Part shown: in pieces, positions 45,608 to 55,069 of the stretch
Numbering within the stretch: position 1 is the first letter of the stretch
How the letters are laid out: every line of letters starts with the position of its first letter
NCBI GenBank assembly: GCA_963972255.1
Contig: CAXATO010000011.1
Location: 62,001 to 126,000, forward strand
DNA: 64,000 nt
Origin: UBA1479 sp002706405
GTDB lineage: Bacteria; Pseudomonadota; Alphaproteobacteria; Rhodospirillales; Casp-alpha2
Reading direction: 5' to 3'
Notes under the pieces: generated by a model
Database searches by the model: none
What the model was told of the DNA's origin: nothing
What the model saw: only the letters and a program-made list of their open reading frames with translations
Made by a program: the position numbers and the translations under genes

Positions 45608-47812
45608 ATGCGGTCGCTCGAGAGTTACATAGCCTGTTTCGCAAGGCCGAAGCGCACACCGACCATTCTGCAGATGGAAGCGGTCGAATGCGGTGCCGCT
45701 TCATTGGCGATGGTTATGGCGTCTCATGGCCTTTGGGTGCCGATGGAGGAACTGCGCATCGCTTGCGGCGTCACGCGTGACGGCAGCAAGGCGAGCAACG
45801 TTCTTAAGGCCGCGCGGTCGTATGGGTTTTCCGCGAAAGGCTTCAAGAAGGAACCAGAAGACCTGACGAGCCTGCCGACCCCGTCGATCATTCATTGGAA
45901 CTTCAATCACTATGTGGTCTTCGAAGGGTTCAAAGGCGCCAAGGCGTATTTGAACGATCCCGGCAGCGGGCCGCGGGTGGTGTCACAGGAGGAATTCGAC
46001 CAGTCCTATACGGGTGTCGTTTTGGCGTTCGAGCCGTCACCCGACCTGCGTCGCAGAGGCCGCGCGCCGTCGATCCTGGCGTCGATGCGCAGCCGCCTGG
46101 AGAATTCGAGGGCGGCCCTGGCCTATGTCCTTGCGGTCAGCCTGCTGCTGGTTGTCCCGGGGATCGCCATCGCGGGGTTTTCGCGCATCTTCGTCGATGA
46201 AATTCTCGTCGCGGAAAAAGACGATTGGCTGGTGCCGCTTGTCCTTGGGGTGCTGACGGCAGCACTGTTGCGCGGCGGCATGACCTGGCTCCAACAGAAA
46301 TACCTTTTACGCATGGAAACGCGCCTGTCGCTGACCATGGCTTCGACGTTCCTGTGGCACATGATCCGGTTGCCGATGTCGTTCTTCCAGCAGCGTCACG
46401 TCGGCGACCTGAGCGACAGGATGGCGGCGAACGACCGCGTGGCTAGGCTGCTGTCTGGTGACCTTGCCACCAACATGTTGAATCTGTCGTCGGTCGTCTT
46501 CTACGGCGCCGCGATAGCCGTGTTTGACGGGCCGTTGGCGGTCATCGCCTTTGGCTTGGCGCTGATGAACGTTGTGGCGCTTCGCGTCGTCAACCGCAGC
46601 CGCGAGGACAACAGCCGGGCCTTGTTGGCGGACGGCGGCAAGTTGGCGGCGACGACCGTTGCCGCCATCCGGTCGATTGAAACCCTGAAGTCGTCGGGAA
46701 TGGAGAACGACGCTTTCGCAAAATGGGCGGGCTATCAGGCGAAGATGCTGGAACAGCAACGCAACCTCGGCTTTTCGACCGCGGTCCTGACGGCGTTTCC
46801 AGCGCTGATGTCGTCTCTAACCGCGGCGGCGATCCTGGGGGTCGGCGGATTTCGCGTGATGGATGGCGCGCTTTCCATCGGCGCGATTGTCGCGATCCAG
46901 TCGCTCATGTCGAACCTGACGGGGCCGATCGCCGGACTGGTCGATCTTGGCGGTAAGCTGCAACGCATCAAGGGCGACCTGACTCGATTGGACGACATTC
47001 GCTCGGCGCAATCGGACGACACGCGGATCGACGGAGCGGAAGAAGCCTGGGCCGGCCCGCCTGTGCTCAACGGTCGCGTCGAAGCACGTAACCTGAGCTT
47101 CGGCTTCAGTCCGCTGGACCCGCCGATGATCGACGATATCTCCATTTCGGTCGAAACCGGATCACGGGTTGCCATCGTCGGGGCGTCGGGCAGCGGAAAG
47201 TCCACGCTTGGCCGGTTGATCGCGGGTGTGTTGAAACCGTGGGATGGGGACGTGCTGATCGACGGCCACCCGCTTGCGGAGGTTCCCCGGCAGGTGTTCG
47301 CCGATACTGTCGCCTATGTCGACCAGGACATTTTTCTATTCTCCGGAACCATCCATGAAAACCTGACCTTGTGGGACAGCCAGATCCCGGACCATGTGCT
47401 GACCCAGGCGCTTAAGGATGCGGCAATTCATGATGACGTGATGGCACGGACCGGGCGCACCGAAAGCCTGGTCGAAGAGGGGGGGATCAACTTCTCGGGC
47501 GGTCAGCGCCAACGGCTTGAACTTGCGCGTGCCCTTGTCGGCCAGCCCCGGGTGCTGGTGTTGGACGAAGCAACGGCGGCGCTCGACCCGGTGACCGAAA
47601 AGAACATCGACGACAACCTGCGGCGTCGGGGCTGTACCTGCATCATCATCGCGCACCGGCTTTCGACGATCCGCGACTGTGACGAGATCATCGTTCTGCG
47701 AAAGGGGAAGATCGCCGAACGGGGGACGCATGAGCATCTGATGGCGCACGGCGAAGAGTATCCGCGTTTGATCGGGACGGAAGGGGGGCAAGATGCAGCG
47801 TCGCACCCTTGA
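45608..47812 (+). CDS. NHLM-type ABC exporter with N-terminal C39 peptidase
   Basis: A 734-residue peptidase-containing ABC transporter. The C39 domain (1-150) has a complete active site: Cys28 in VECGAASLAM, His near 100 in HYVVFEG and Asp in LNDPGSG, so it should cut leaders at the double-Gly-type site during export. Six membrane helices span about 165-450. The ATPase has Walker A GASGSGKST (about 525), the signature FSGGQRQRLELARAL and Walker B VLVLDEATAALD. It is the expected processor of the two Nif11 precursors. The gene overlaps the next by 20 bases. Confidence 0.92.
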   Translation: MRSLESYIACFARPKRTPTILQMEAVECGAASLAMVMASHGLWVPMEELRIACGVTRDGSKASNVLKAARSYGFSAKGFKKEPEDLTSLPTPSIIHWNFNHYVVFEGFKGAKAYLNDPGSGPRVVSQEEFDQSYTGVVLAFEPSPDLRRRGRAPSILASMRSRLENSRAALAYVLAVSLLLVVPGIAIAGFSRIFVDEILVAEKDDWLVPLVLGVLTAALLRGGMTWLQQKYLLRMETRLSLTMASTFLWHMIRLPMSFFQQRHVGDLSDRMAANDRVARLLSGDLATNMLNLSSVVFYGAAIAVFDGPLAVIAFGLALMNVVALRVVNRSREDNSRALLADGGKLAATTVAAIRSIETLKSSGMENDAFAKWAGYQAKMLEQQRNLGFSTAVLTAFPALMSSLTAAAILGVGGFRVMDGALSIGAIVAIQSLMSNLTGPIAGLVDLGGKLQRIKGDLTRLDDIRSAQSDDTRIDGAEEAWAGPPVLNGRVEARNLSFGFSPLDPPMIDDISISVETGSRVAIVGASGSGKSTLGRLIAGVLKPWDGDVLIDGHPLAEVPRQVFADTVAYVDQDIFLFSGTIHENLTLWDSQIPDHVLTQALKDAAIHDDVMARTGRTESLVEEGGINFSGGQRQRLELARALVGQPRVLVLDEATAALDPVTEKNIDDNLRRRGCTCIIIAHRLSTIRDCDEIIVLRKGKIAERGTHEHLMAHGEEYPRLIGTEGGQDAASHP

Positions 47813-50753
47813 AGCGCTTCTGACGAAGATCGACGTCGACTCTCTTCGCGGGCAGGCGCAATCCGTCGCCGCGAACAAACCTATCCTGCTGGAGCGCCCG
47901 GAAATGTCCATTCTGGTGCTGTCGGGATTTGTCGATATATTCGCGGTTCGTTCCGATGCAGACGGCAACAGCGGCCACCGCCATTCGCTTTACCGCGCGG
48001 CGGCTGGAGAAATGATCTTCGGCCCCGATCTGGATGCGGCTCACAGGTACCTCGCCGTCGGCGTCGATGGGACGCGTGTCGTACTATGCACCGATGGATC
48101 GCTGGCGGACCGGTTCGCACCAGACCATCTTGGGGCGATCCTGGACCGGTTCGTCATCGGCATGTCGAAGGGCCTTGCCCCCGAGCGGCCGACCGGTGAG
48201 GCGATCGTTCTTGACCGCACTTCCCGGCCTGAAATTTACCGTAACATGCCGGTGTTCGGGACCGGCCGGCAGCCGACCTGGGTGAGCGCCGGAGACCGCG
48301 CTGAATTACATTGTTTCGGAGATCCGGGATTGCCGTCCCCCGTGTTGCCGATCTCGTCAACACTCTGGCTGGTGGCGCCGGACACGACGCCGGTGACGGC
48401 TCTGTCGTCGGCCGAGCTTGTTCAATCCAATGACTGGCGGCGGGCCTTGGCGGCTTTTGTCCGTGTCTTCGGGGATTGCATGACGGAACGCCTGGCGGCC
48501 TTCGAAAGCGATGCCGCGCGGCGCCAACAGGCCCGGCAATCTGCAGAGAAAAATGTGCTCGCCACGGCCATCAACGAGATGGTGCAGACGGTGCGCCCGA
48601 CCGACGACGGGCGGGTCCCGTTGATCGCAGACATCGAGCCGCTGCATGCGGCATTTCTGATGGTGGCGCAGGCAATGGGGATCGAGGCCGCGACGGAAGA
48701 GAAACGCCCGCGGCTGCAGGGGCAGGCGCCATCCGTTGAGGACTTGGCGCAGGCTTACAGGATTCGAACCCGGAAAGTTATGCTAAGGGGGGACTGGTGG
48801 CGCCGCGAGGTCGGGCCGCTGTTGGCCTTCCTTGAAGAGGGCGGCGCTCCCGTCGCGGTTGTCCCGGGAGGAGCCGGCGCATTCGCCATAATCGATCCCA
48901 ATGACGGCATTCCCCGGACATGCACGCGCGAGGTGTCGGAAACGCTGAAGCATGAGGCGGTCATGCTTTATCGGCCGCTCCCCGGCAGTCTGAGGACCTT
49001 GAAGGGGCTGGTCGGATACATCCTTCCCGGACTGCGCAACGATCTCGCGCGTGTTGCCCAGATGGGGCTCGCCGGCGGCCTGCTTGCCGCGTTTACGCCG
49101 ATGATGTCGTCGGTGATGATCGAACAGGTTCTTCCGCGCGCCGATGTGGAGCAGCATATCCATATCATTCTCGGGCTTGTGGCCGCGGCCTTCGGCGGCG
49201 CCAGTTTCGAAGTCGTGAAAGCCTTCGCGCTGCTGCGGGTCGAAGGGCGCGCAGACCTGCACCTGCAAGCCTCTATATTCGATCGTTTGCTGCGTCTGCC
49301 AGCCGGGTTCTGTCGGCGGTTCACGGCGGGGGATCTGACCGACCGAGTGCTCGGCATCCAGACCATCCGCCAGACCCTCAGCGGGACGACGATACAAAGT
49401 TTGCTGGGGGTGACCTTCGCCAGCTTCAGCCTGGCGCTGCTCGTCTATTTCAATTGGCGGCTGTCGATCGTCGCATTGTCGCTGGTGGCTTTCGCGATCC
49501 TGGTCACGATTCTTCTCGGGCGCCGGCAGCTTCGCGAAGAACGCCACCGGATCGCACACCAGGGCGAGGCCGAAGGATTCATCCTACAGTTTCTCACCGG
49601 TCTTGCGAAACTGCGCATCTCCGCCGCCGAAGGCCGGGCTTATGCGAAATGGGCCGGATACTTCACGAAGCAGAAACAGCGCTTTGTGACCTCCCAGTCC
49701 TATGCGAATTGGCAGGACATCTTTCATACGGCGTATCCGGCATTGGCCACGGGGATCATCTTCGTTGCCGCGTCAATGCTGCTTGAGATGGAGGCGACCG
49801 ACCTCCAACTGGAAGCCTTGGTCAAGGCGGGCGAGGATGGCGCCCGTCCGCCGATGTCGACGGGAGATTTCGTCGCTTTCAATACCGCATTCGGCCAGTT
49901 CCTGGCGGCGATGACCGGACTGGCAACGGCGCTGACCAGAAGCTTGACGGTCGTTCCCCTGTTCGAACGCCTGAGACCGGTCGTCGAGGCCGCGCCCGAG
50001 GTGTCGGACGACGACAAGGTCGCCGAAGTCTTGCGCGGGAACATAGAACTTAGTCATGTGTCTTTCCGCTATGATCCGTTGGGTCCGTTGGTGCTGGACG
50101 ATCTGTCGCTATCCATCAACGAAAATGAATTCGTCGCGATCGTCGGGGCGTCCGGTAGCGGTAAATCGACTCTCGTTCGGCTGCTTCTCGGGTTCGAGAG
50201 TTGTTCCGCCGGCGATATCTACTTCGATCAGACCCCGATCAGCAGTCTGGACCTGGCCTCACTGCGTCAGCAGGTGCGCGTGGTCATGCAGAACGGCCAG
50301 CTGGCGACGGGAAGTATTTTGTCGAACATTCTCGGGGCGTCGGCGCGTTCCCTGGACGATGCTTGGTCCGCCGCACGGCAGGCCGGATTGGCGGCCGACA
50401 TCGAAGCCATGCCAATGGGCATGCATACGGTTCTGATGGAAGGTGTAAATACGCTCTCCGGCGGCCAGCGCCAGCGCCTGATGATCGCCCGGGCTCTGGT
50501 CCAACGGCCGCGCATTCTGTTGCTCGATGAGCCGACCAGTGCGTTGGACAACAGCACCCAGGCGAGGGTCATGGAATCCATCGCATATCTAAATGCGACA
50601 AGGCTGGTCATCGCACACCGGCTTTCGACCGTTCGCGCAGCCGACCGGATCATCGTATTGGATCAAGGCCGCGTCGTTCAGGAAGGATCATATGACGAAT
50701 TGATATCGTCCGAAGGGCCGTTCGCCGAAATGGCGCGGCGGCAATTGATTTAG
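47793..50753 (+). CDS. NHLM-type second ABC transporter protein (ABC2)
   Basis: A 986-residue partner of the C39 exporter. A long N-terminal region (1-380) without peptidase motifs begins with a cyclic-nucleotide-binding-like beta segment (PEMSILVLSGFVDIFAV). Membrane helices lie at about 410-720, and the ATPase has Walker A GASGSGKST (about 785), signature LSGGQRQRLMIARAL and Walker B ILLLDEPTSALD. NHLM systems characteristically encode such a pair, which probably form a heterodimer (family knowledge plus inference). It overlaps the upstream gene and is followed 23 bases later by the CNB gene. Confidence 0.9.
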   Translation: MQRRTLEALLTKIDVDSLRGQAQSVAANKPILLERPEMSILVLSGFVDIFAVRSDADGNSGHRHSLYRAAAGEMIFGPDLDAAHRYLAVGVDGTRVVLCTDGSLADRFAPDHLGAILDRFVIGMSKGLAPERPTGEAIVLDRTSRPEIYRNMPVFGTGRQPTWVSAGDRAELHCFGDPGLPSPVLPISSTLWLVAPDTTPVTALSSAELVQSNDWRRALAAFVRVFGDCMTERLAAFESDAARRQQARQSAEKNVLATAINEMVQTVRPTDDGRVPLIADIEPLHAAFLMVAQAMGIEAATEEKRPRLQGQAPSVEDLAQAYRIRTRKVMLRGDWWRREVGPLLAFLEEGGAPVAVVPGGAGAFAIIDPNDGIPRTCTREVSETLKHEAVMLYRPLPGSLRTLKGLVGYILPGLRNDLARVAQMGLAGGLLAAFTPMMSSVMIEQVLPRADVEQHIHIILGLVAAAFGGASFEVVKAFALLRVEGRADLHLQASIFDRLLRLPAGFCRRFTAGDLTDRVLGIQTIRQTLSGTTIQSLLGVTFASFSLALLVYFNWRLSIVALSLVAFAILVTILLGRRQLREERHRIAHQGEAEGFILQFLTGLAKLRISAAEGRAYAKWAGYFTKQKQRFVTSQSYANWQDIFHTAYPALATGIIFVAASMLLEMEATDLQLEALVKAGEDGARPPMSTGDFVAFNTAFGQFLAAMTGLATALTRSLTVVPLFERLRPVVEAAPEVSDDDKVAEVLRGNIELSHVSFRYDPLGPLVLDDLSLSINENEFVAIVGASGSGKSTLVRLLLGFESCSAGDIYFDQTPISSLDLASLRQQVRVVMQNGQLATGSILSNILGASARSLDDAWSAARQAGLAADIEAMPMGMHTVLMEGVNTLSGGQRQRLMIARALVQRPRILLLDEPTSALDNSTQARVMESIAYLNATRLVIAHRLSTVRAADRIIVLDQGRVVQEGSYDELISSEGPFAEMARRQLI

Positions 50754-50776
50754 GCAGGCAGAGAGGGAAGCTCATC

Positions 50777-51322
50777 ATGCGCAAAGTGCTGGTGATATTG
50801 GGGCAATTGCAGGATTCCGACGTCGAATGGATGGCCCGTACGGGGATCAAACGGGCGTTCGGCGGCGGTGATACGATCATCGAAGAAGGCGTTAGAGGCG
50901 ACAGTCTGTTCGTTCTTCTCGAAGGAAATCTTCGAATCGAGGATTCCAAAATCGGCACCATCGCTACCTTGGGAACAGGTGAAATCGTCGGGGAAATGTC
51001 GTTTGTCGATGACGCGCCGCCGTCGGCCAGCGTTATCGCGGATGGTGAATGTAGTGTTTTGGAACTGTCTCATGCCGCGCTGGAGTCCCGGATGGAGGAT
51101 GACCCGGCATTCGGCAAGCGGCTGTACAAGGCACTGTGTTTCTTTTTGGCAGACCGCCTGCGCGGTACGGTCCGGCGATTCGGATATGGGCAGGTTGGTA
51201 GCCTGCGCAGCGATGATGTGATGGAAGACGAATTGGACGAGCGGTTGCTGGATAACGTGTCCATCGCCGGCGAACGATTCGACCGGATGCTTCGTACCCT
51301 CGCCACGGCACGTGCCGAGTAG
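50777..51322 (+). CDS. Cyclic-nucleotide-binding-domain protein without HTH
   Basis: A 181-residue protein with a cNMP-binding beta-roll (GGGDTIIEEGVRGDSLFVLL, then GTGEIVGEMSFVDDAPPSAS). The phosphate-binding cassette is present but altered: it reads GEMSFVDDAPPSAS, with Pro where the usual Arg of the RAA motif would be. A helical C-terminus of ~50 residues shows no DNA-binding helix-turn-helix. It sits between ABC2 and the FAAL gene in one operon (23-base and 2-base gaps). A regulatory subunit of the exporter or of the FAAL enzyme is possible; ligand binding is uncertain. Confidence 0.8.
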   Translation: MRKVLVILGQLQDSDVEWMARTGIKRAFGGGDTIIEEGVRGDSLFVLLEGNLRIEDSKIGTIATLGTGEIVGEMSFVDDAPPSASVIADGECSVLELSHAALESRMEDDPAFGKRLYKALCFFLADRLRGTVRRFGYGQVGSLRSDDVMEDELDERLLDNVSIAGERFDRMLRTLATARAE

Positions 51323-51324
51323 AA

Positions 51325-54300
51325 ATGATCGTGCGTGCCGTCGATCCCGACAGACGACTGGATGCCGCGGCGACCCTCGCCGGGGCCTTGGCGGCCCATG
51401 CCGCTGACCATCCTGGGAAAACGGCGATTACTTATCTGGTTGATGGCGAGCAGGAGACTGTGAGCCTTGGTTTCGGCGCGCTTTACCAGCGGGCCTGCGC
51501 CGTCGCACGGCAGATCAATGAGCGTCGGCCCGGGGCCGGGCGCGCCATCATTCTTCAGGCACCTGGGTTGGATTACGTCGTCAGCCTGTGCGCGTGCTTC
51601 ATCGCTGGTATTGCGGCGATCCCGACGCCGCTGCCAACGGCACGGGTCGAGCGCACGTCCGCGCAGCGGTTTCAAAGGCTGGTCCAGGATGCGGCGCCAG
51701 AGATCGTGCTGACCCATTCCACGCATCTGCCGCGGTTGGCCCGCGCGATGACGCTGGACGGCGGGCCCAATGAACGGGTCTGCATCTCCACGGACGCCTG
51801 CGAAATCAAGGAGGTGCCGCCTCCTGGTGCCGAGATTACATCCGCTACCTTGGCGCTCATCCAATATACCTCCGGCTCGACCGGCGATCCGAAAGGCGTG
51901 CGAATTGATCATGGAAACCTTGCGGCCAACCTTGCCGCGATCGCCGGAAAGTTCGGACTGACGCGCGACAGCGTGGTCGTCAACTGGTTGCCGCCGTACC
52001 ACGACATGGGGCTGGTCGGCGGCATACTGGAAGCCATCTGGACCGGCTATCACGTGGTCCTGATGGATCCGAAACATTTCGTCGCCCGGCCGTTGCGGTG
52101 GCTGCAGGCGATCGACCACTTCAAGGCGGATGTCAGCGGCGGCGCCAATTTCGCCTATGATCTTTGCGTCAACGCCCTGGCCAGGGCCGATGGCCCGGCA
52201 TTTGATTTGTCCCGCTGGCGGCTTGCCTATAGCGGGGCCGAGCCGGTACGTGCCGCATCCATTGACCGCTTTGCCGATGCCTTTGCTCCCTTTGGATTTC
52301 GGCGCGGCGCCTTCTATCCCTGTTACGGGCTTGCCGAAGCCACGCTGATGGCGACGGGCCCTGATCCGGGCGCGGCACGGCCGGTAGTTGTGCCATTCCG
52401 GATCTCCGGGCTTGAACAGGGGCGGGCGATGCCGGCGGATGACGGGGCAGGAAACCACGATGACCTGCGCATGTTGGTGTCCTGCGGCACCCCCTGCGCG
52501 GATACGGCCGTCGAGATCGTCGAACCGGCGACCGGCGACCCGCTGGAAGACGGGATCATCGGTGAAATCCGCATTTCCGGGCCCGGTGTCTTCGGGGGCT
52601 ATCACGGCGATCACAGCGATGCGGCTGAAATGGACCATGCTCCAACCGCGGGGCCCGGACAGACGCCCTTTCTAACTGGTGATCTTGGCTTCTGGCACGA
52701 AGGTGGACTGTTCGTTACGGGCCGCATCAAAGACATGATGATCTTCAACGGTCGGAACCACTTCCCGAACGACATCGAGGATGCAGCGGCGACCAGCCAT
52801 CCGGCGGTCTCGCCCCATGGCGCGGCAGCGTTTTCCTTGGACACGGGGCAGGATGAGGTTCTTGTCGTCGCCTGCGAGATCCGGCGTGAATACCGCCGTG
52901 ACACTGACTGGGCCGAGGTCTTTGCCGCCATCCACCACAAGGTGACGGAACAGTCCGGCGTGGCACCTTCGGATATCGTTCTGTTGATGCCGGGCGCCTT
53001 GCCGCGGACGACCAGCGGCAAGGTCCGCCGCACCGCCTGCCGGACCGCCTATTCCAACAACGACTGGGCGGTGATCGCGCGGGCAGCGGACAACGCTGCC
53101 TCCTTGATAGGACATACGACATCGAGCGGCTTCACTTTTCTATCGGCCGACAGGGACGAAAAGATGGCGCAGCTGTCCAAATATCTGAACTGGCGGGTGG
53201 TCGAATTAACCTCGACGCCCGAGGCGTTCGTCACCGGCGATACGGAGCTCGCATTGCTGGGGCTGGATTCATTGAAGCACGTCGAACTGGGGCTGCTGAT
53301 TGAACAGGATCTCGGGGTCTCCTTGCCTGCTGATTGGACCGACCGGCGTTTGACTGTGGAGACGTTGGAAAGTCTGGTCCGCAGCCTCGCCCCGGTGGCG
53401 GGGCGACTGAAGCCATCGGGGGCGAATGCCGGGACCGAAGAGGCCATGAAGGGGCCTTTCACCGTGACTCCCATGCAGCGCGCGTTCCTGGAGGACGAAA
53501 CGAAAGGCGCCGACGGGTTTCTCGAAATCATGTACTTTCGCACGCCCAAGGGATTGGATGCGGCAGCATTGGAAGCGGCGGTCAGTGCGCTGAACGACCA
53601 TCATGATGCGTTCTCATTGCGCTTCGAAAAGCGCGACGGTGCATGGACTTGCCGAAACGAGGCGCCCCCTGCGGGTTCAGGGTTTCGGCGCATCGAGGTC
53701 CGATCCGGAGAAGGTCTGGATGTTTCCGCTTTGCGTGACGGGACCGTCGCGGAACTTAAGTCTTCGATATCGATCACAGATGGTCCGCTCGTCTCAGCAA
53801 GACTGCTGGACCGCGGACCGGGAGAGCAAGGTCTGCTGATCGTCGCTTTTCATCACTTGGTCGTCGATGCGCTTTCCCTGTCGATTTGGGCAACGCAGCT
53901 ACAGGAAACGTATGCCAGGGCCCAGGCGAACCTGGTGCTGTTCCAAAAGCCGTCAAAGGCGCTTTTCGGCCCCTGGCTTGCCGCATTGGAGCGCCATGGA
54001 GAATCGGAAGGCGTCAGCGACGAATTGGACTATTGGAAGCAGGTTTGTGGCCCGGCGACGGATGCGATCGCGGACCTTTCGGGGAGAACTGGCGGCGAAC
54101 ACCGAATGCTGCCGGCGGGAAGGCCCTCGGCAGTACAGAACCGCATTCTACTGGAAAGATTCCCCGCGCCGATAGAACGGCAGGCGCTGTTCCTTGCAGC
54201 TCTTTCGAGGGCGGTAATGGATTTCCGTGATACTTCCTCACCGCTGATTCTCGTCGAAAACAACGGCCGCCATCGCTTCGTGGGGACCGATCCGCAGCGC

Positions 54301-54768
54301 GCCGTTGGGTGGTTTGTCTCGCAGTTTCCTGTGCGTATCACGACACATCCCGAAAACGGGCCCCTCGCAGATTACGAAGCTGCGCGGCAGTCATTGCTGA
54401 CGGTGCCCAATGCGGGTGTTGGCTATGGGCTATTACATTCCAGACCCAAGTCGGACCCCGCACGGATCGAGATGGAGGGCCTCCAGCAGCCCGGCATCTA
54501 TTTCCAATACCGAGGAAACATAGACGATACATTCCGTAAGAGCGCGACGTTCCCTGTCATTGGTGTTCACAACATCTTGGACCCATCTCAGGGGGCGCAA
54601 CGACGGAGTAGCATCAGCCAATCGATTTGCCTTATCGCGGTCGTTTCCAAAGGGACCCTGTCCTGGTCCATTGCCTACGAAGGCGCGGACCTGGAAGGAC
54701 AGGCCAGGGAGGTGAATGATGGGATTGGCCGGTTCCTGGCGGAGATCGCCGAAGCCGAGCATCGCTAG
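51325..54768 (+). CDS. FAAL-carrier-condensation/epimerization-like NRPS protein
   Basis: 1147 residues, three parts. Residues 1-600 are a fatty-acyl-AMP ligase: IQYTSGSTGDPKGV, NWLPPYHDMGLVGGIL, NFAYDLCV, GAEPVR, YGLAEATLM and KDMMIFNGRNHFPNDIE. About 610-690 is a carrier domain with the phosphopantetheine Ser near 648 in LLGLDSLKHVEL. From 700 on is a condensation-superfamily domain with HHLVVDA (His 843/844, Asp 848), ENNGRH where E-domains have EGHGRE, AVGWFVSQFPV and GVGYGLL, so it is closest to epimerization-type members. No further module follows. It should load a fatty acid on its own carrier; the acceptor is in trans and unknown. It starts two bases after the CNB stop. Confidence 0.88.
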   Translation: MIVRAVDPDRRLDAAATLAGALAAHAADHPGKTAITYLVDGEQETVSLGFGALYQRACAVARQINERRPGAGRAIILQAPGLDYVVSLCACFIAGIAAIPTPLPTARVERTSAQRFQRLVQDAAPEIVLTHSTHLPRLARAMTLDGGPNERVCISTDACEIKEVPPPGAEITSATLALIQYTSGSTGDPKGVRIDHGNLAANLAAIAGKFGLTRDSVVVNWLPPYHDMGLVGGILEAIWTGYHVVLMDPKHFVARPLRWLQAIDHFKADVSGGANFAYDLCVNALARADGPAFDLSRWRLAYSGAEPVRAASIDRFADAFAPFGFRRGAFYPCYGLAEATLMATGPDPGAARPVVVPFRISGLEQGRAMPADDGAGNHDDLRMLVSCGTPCADTAVEIVEPATGDPLEDGIIGEIRISGPGVFGGYHGDHSDAAEMDHAPTAGPGQTPFLTGDLGFWHEGGLFVTGRIKDMMIFNGRNHFPNDIEDAAATSHPAVSPHGAAAFSLDTGQDEVLVVACEIRREYRRDTDWAEVFAAIHHKVTEQSGVAPSDIVLLMPGALPRTTSGKVRRTACRTAYSNNDWAVIARAADNAASLIGHTTSSGFTFLSADRDEKMAQLSKYLNWRVVELTSTPEAFVTGDTELALLGLDSLKHVELGLLIEQDLGVSLPADWTDRRLTVETLESLVRSLAPVAGRLKPSGANAGTEEAMKGPFTVTPMQRAFLEDETKGADGFLEIMYFRTPKGLDAAALEAAVSALNDHHDAFSLRFEKRDGAWTCRNEAPPAGSGFRRIEVRSGEGLDVSALRDGTVAELKSSISITDGPLVSARLLDRGPGEQGLLIVAFHHLVVDALSLSIWATQLQETYARAQANLVLFQKPSKALFGPWLAALERHGESEGVSDELDYWKQVCGPATDAIADLSGRTGGEHRMLPAGRPSAVQNRILLERFPAPIERQALFLAALSRAVMDFRDTSSPLILVENNGRHRFVGTDPQRAVGWFVSQFPVRITTHPENGPLADYEAARQSLLTVPNAGVGYGLLHSRPKSDPARIEMEGLQQPGIYFQYRGNIDDTFRKSATFPVIGVHNILDPSQGAQRRSSISQSICLIAVVSKGTLSWSIAYEGADLEGQAREVNDGIGRFLAEIAEAEHR

Positions 54769-54896
54769 CGGCTTTGGAGCTTTTGCGTTTCCGCGGCCGC
54801 CATGTCGTCTCGCCGCGACGACGGCATTTTCAGGAAGGTCGATTGCCGTCATGCTGACTGGTGACGAGGACAATCGAAGCTGTGATTGAACAAACT

Positions 54897-54931
54897 AAAA
54901 TGTTTCCGACAATTAATGTCGGAAACATTTT
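54897..54931. repeat. Perfect 15-base inverted repeat
   Basis: AAAATGTTTCCGACA, a five-base ATTAA loop, then TGTCGGAAACATTTT. It can act as a terminator (the stem ends in a T run) for the FAAL operon about 130 bases after its stop. The TGTCGG start is also of the kind seen at Tn7-like transposon ends. Confidence 0.75.
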
Positions 54932-54936
54932 GAATT

Positions 54937-55010
54937 GTCCAAAATCGGGGTTAAAGGGCCCAGTTTGTGACAGTTGAGGCCGTCCAAAATCATGCTTTGA
55001 TTTGTCCAAA
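54937..55010. repeat. Three GTCCAAA repeats
   Basis: GTCCAAA occurs at 54937, 54982 and 55004 in the same orientation; the first two extend to GTCCAAAATC. Short spaced repeats near an end are the layout of transposase-binding sites in Tn7-like elements. That reading is inference. Confidence 0.4.
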
Positions 55011-55069
55011 GCCGGATAAATAACGCCTTAAAATGACCGTTCTCGCGCTAAATTTTCAATAACTTCAAG

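Noticed and set aside
42026..50753. Lanthipeptide or sactipeptide cluster
   Set aside because: The cores have zero and one Cys, and no LanM, LanBC, radical SAM or YcaO gene is present in or beside the block.
51070..52638. 522-codon minus-strand frame opposite the CNB and FAAL genes
   Set aside because: It spans the junction of two well-supported plus-strand genes and has no recognisable domain.
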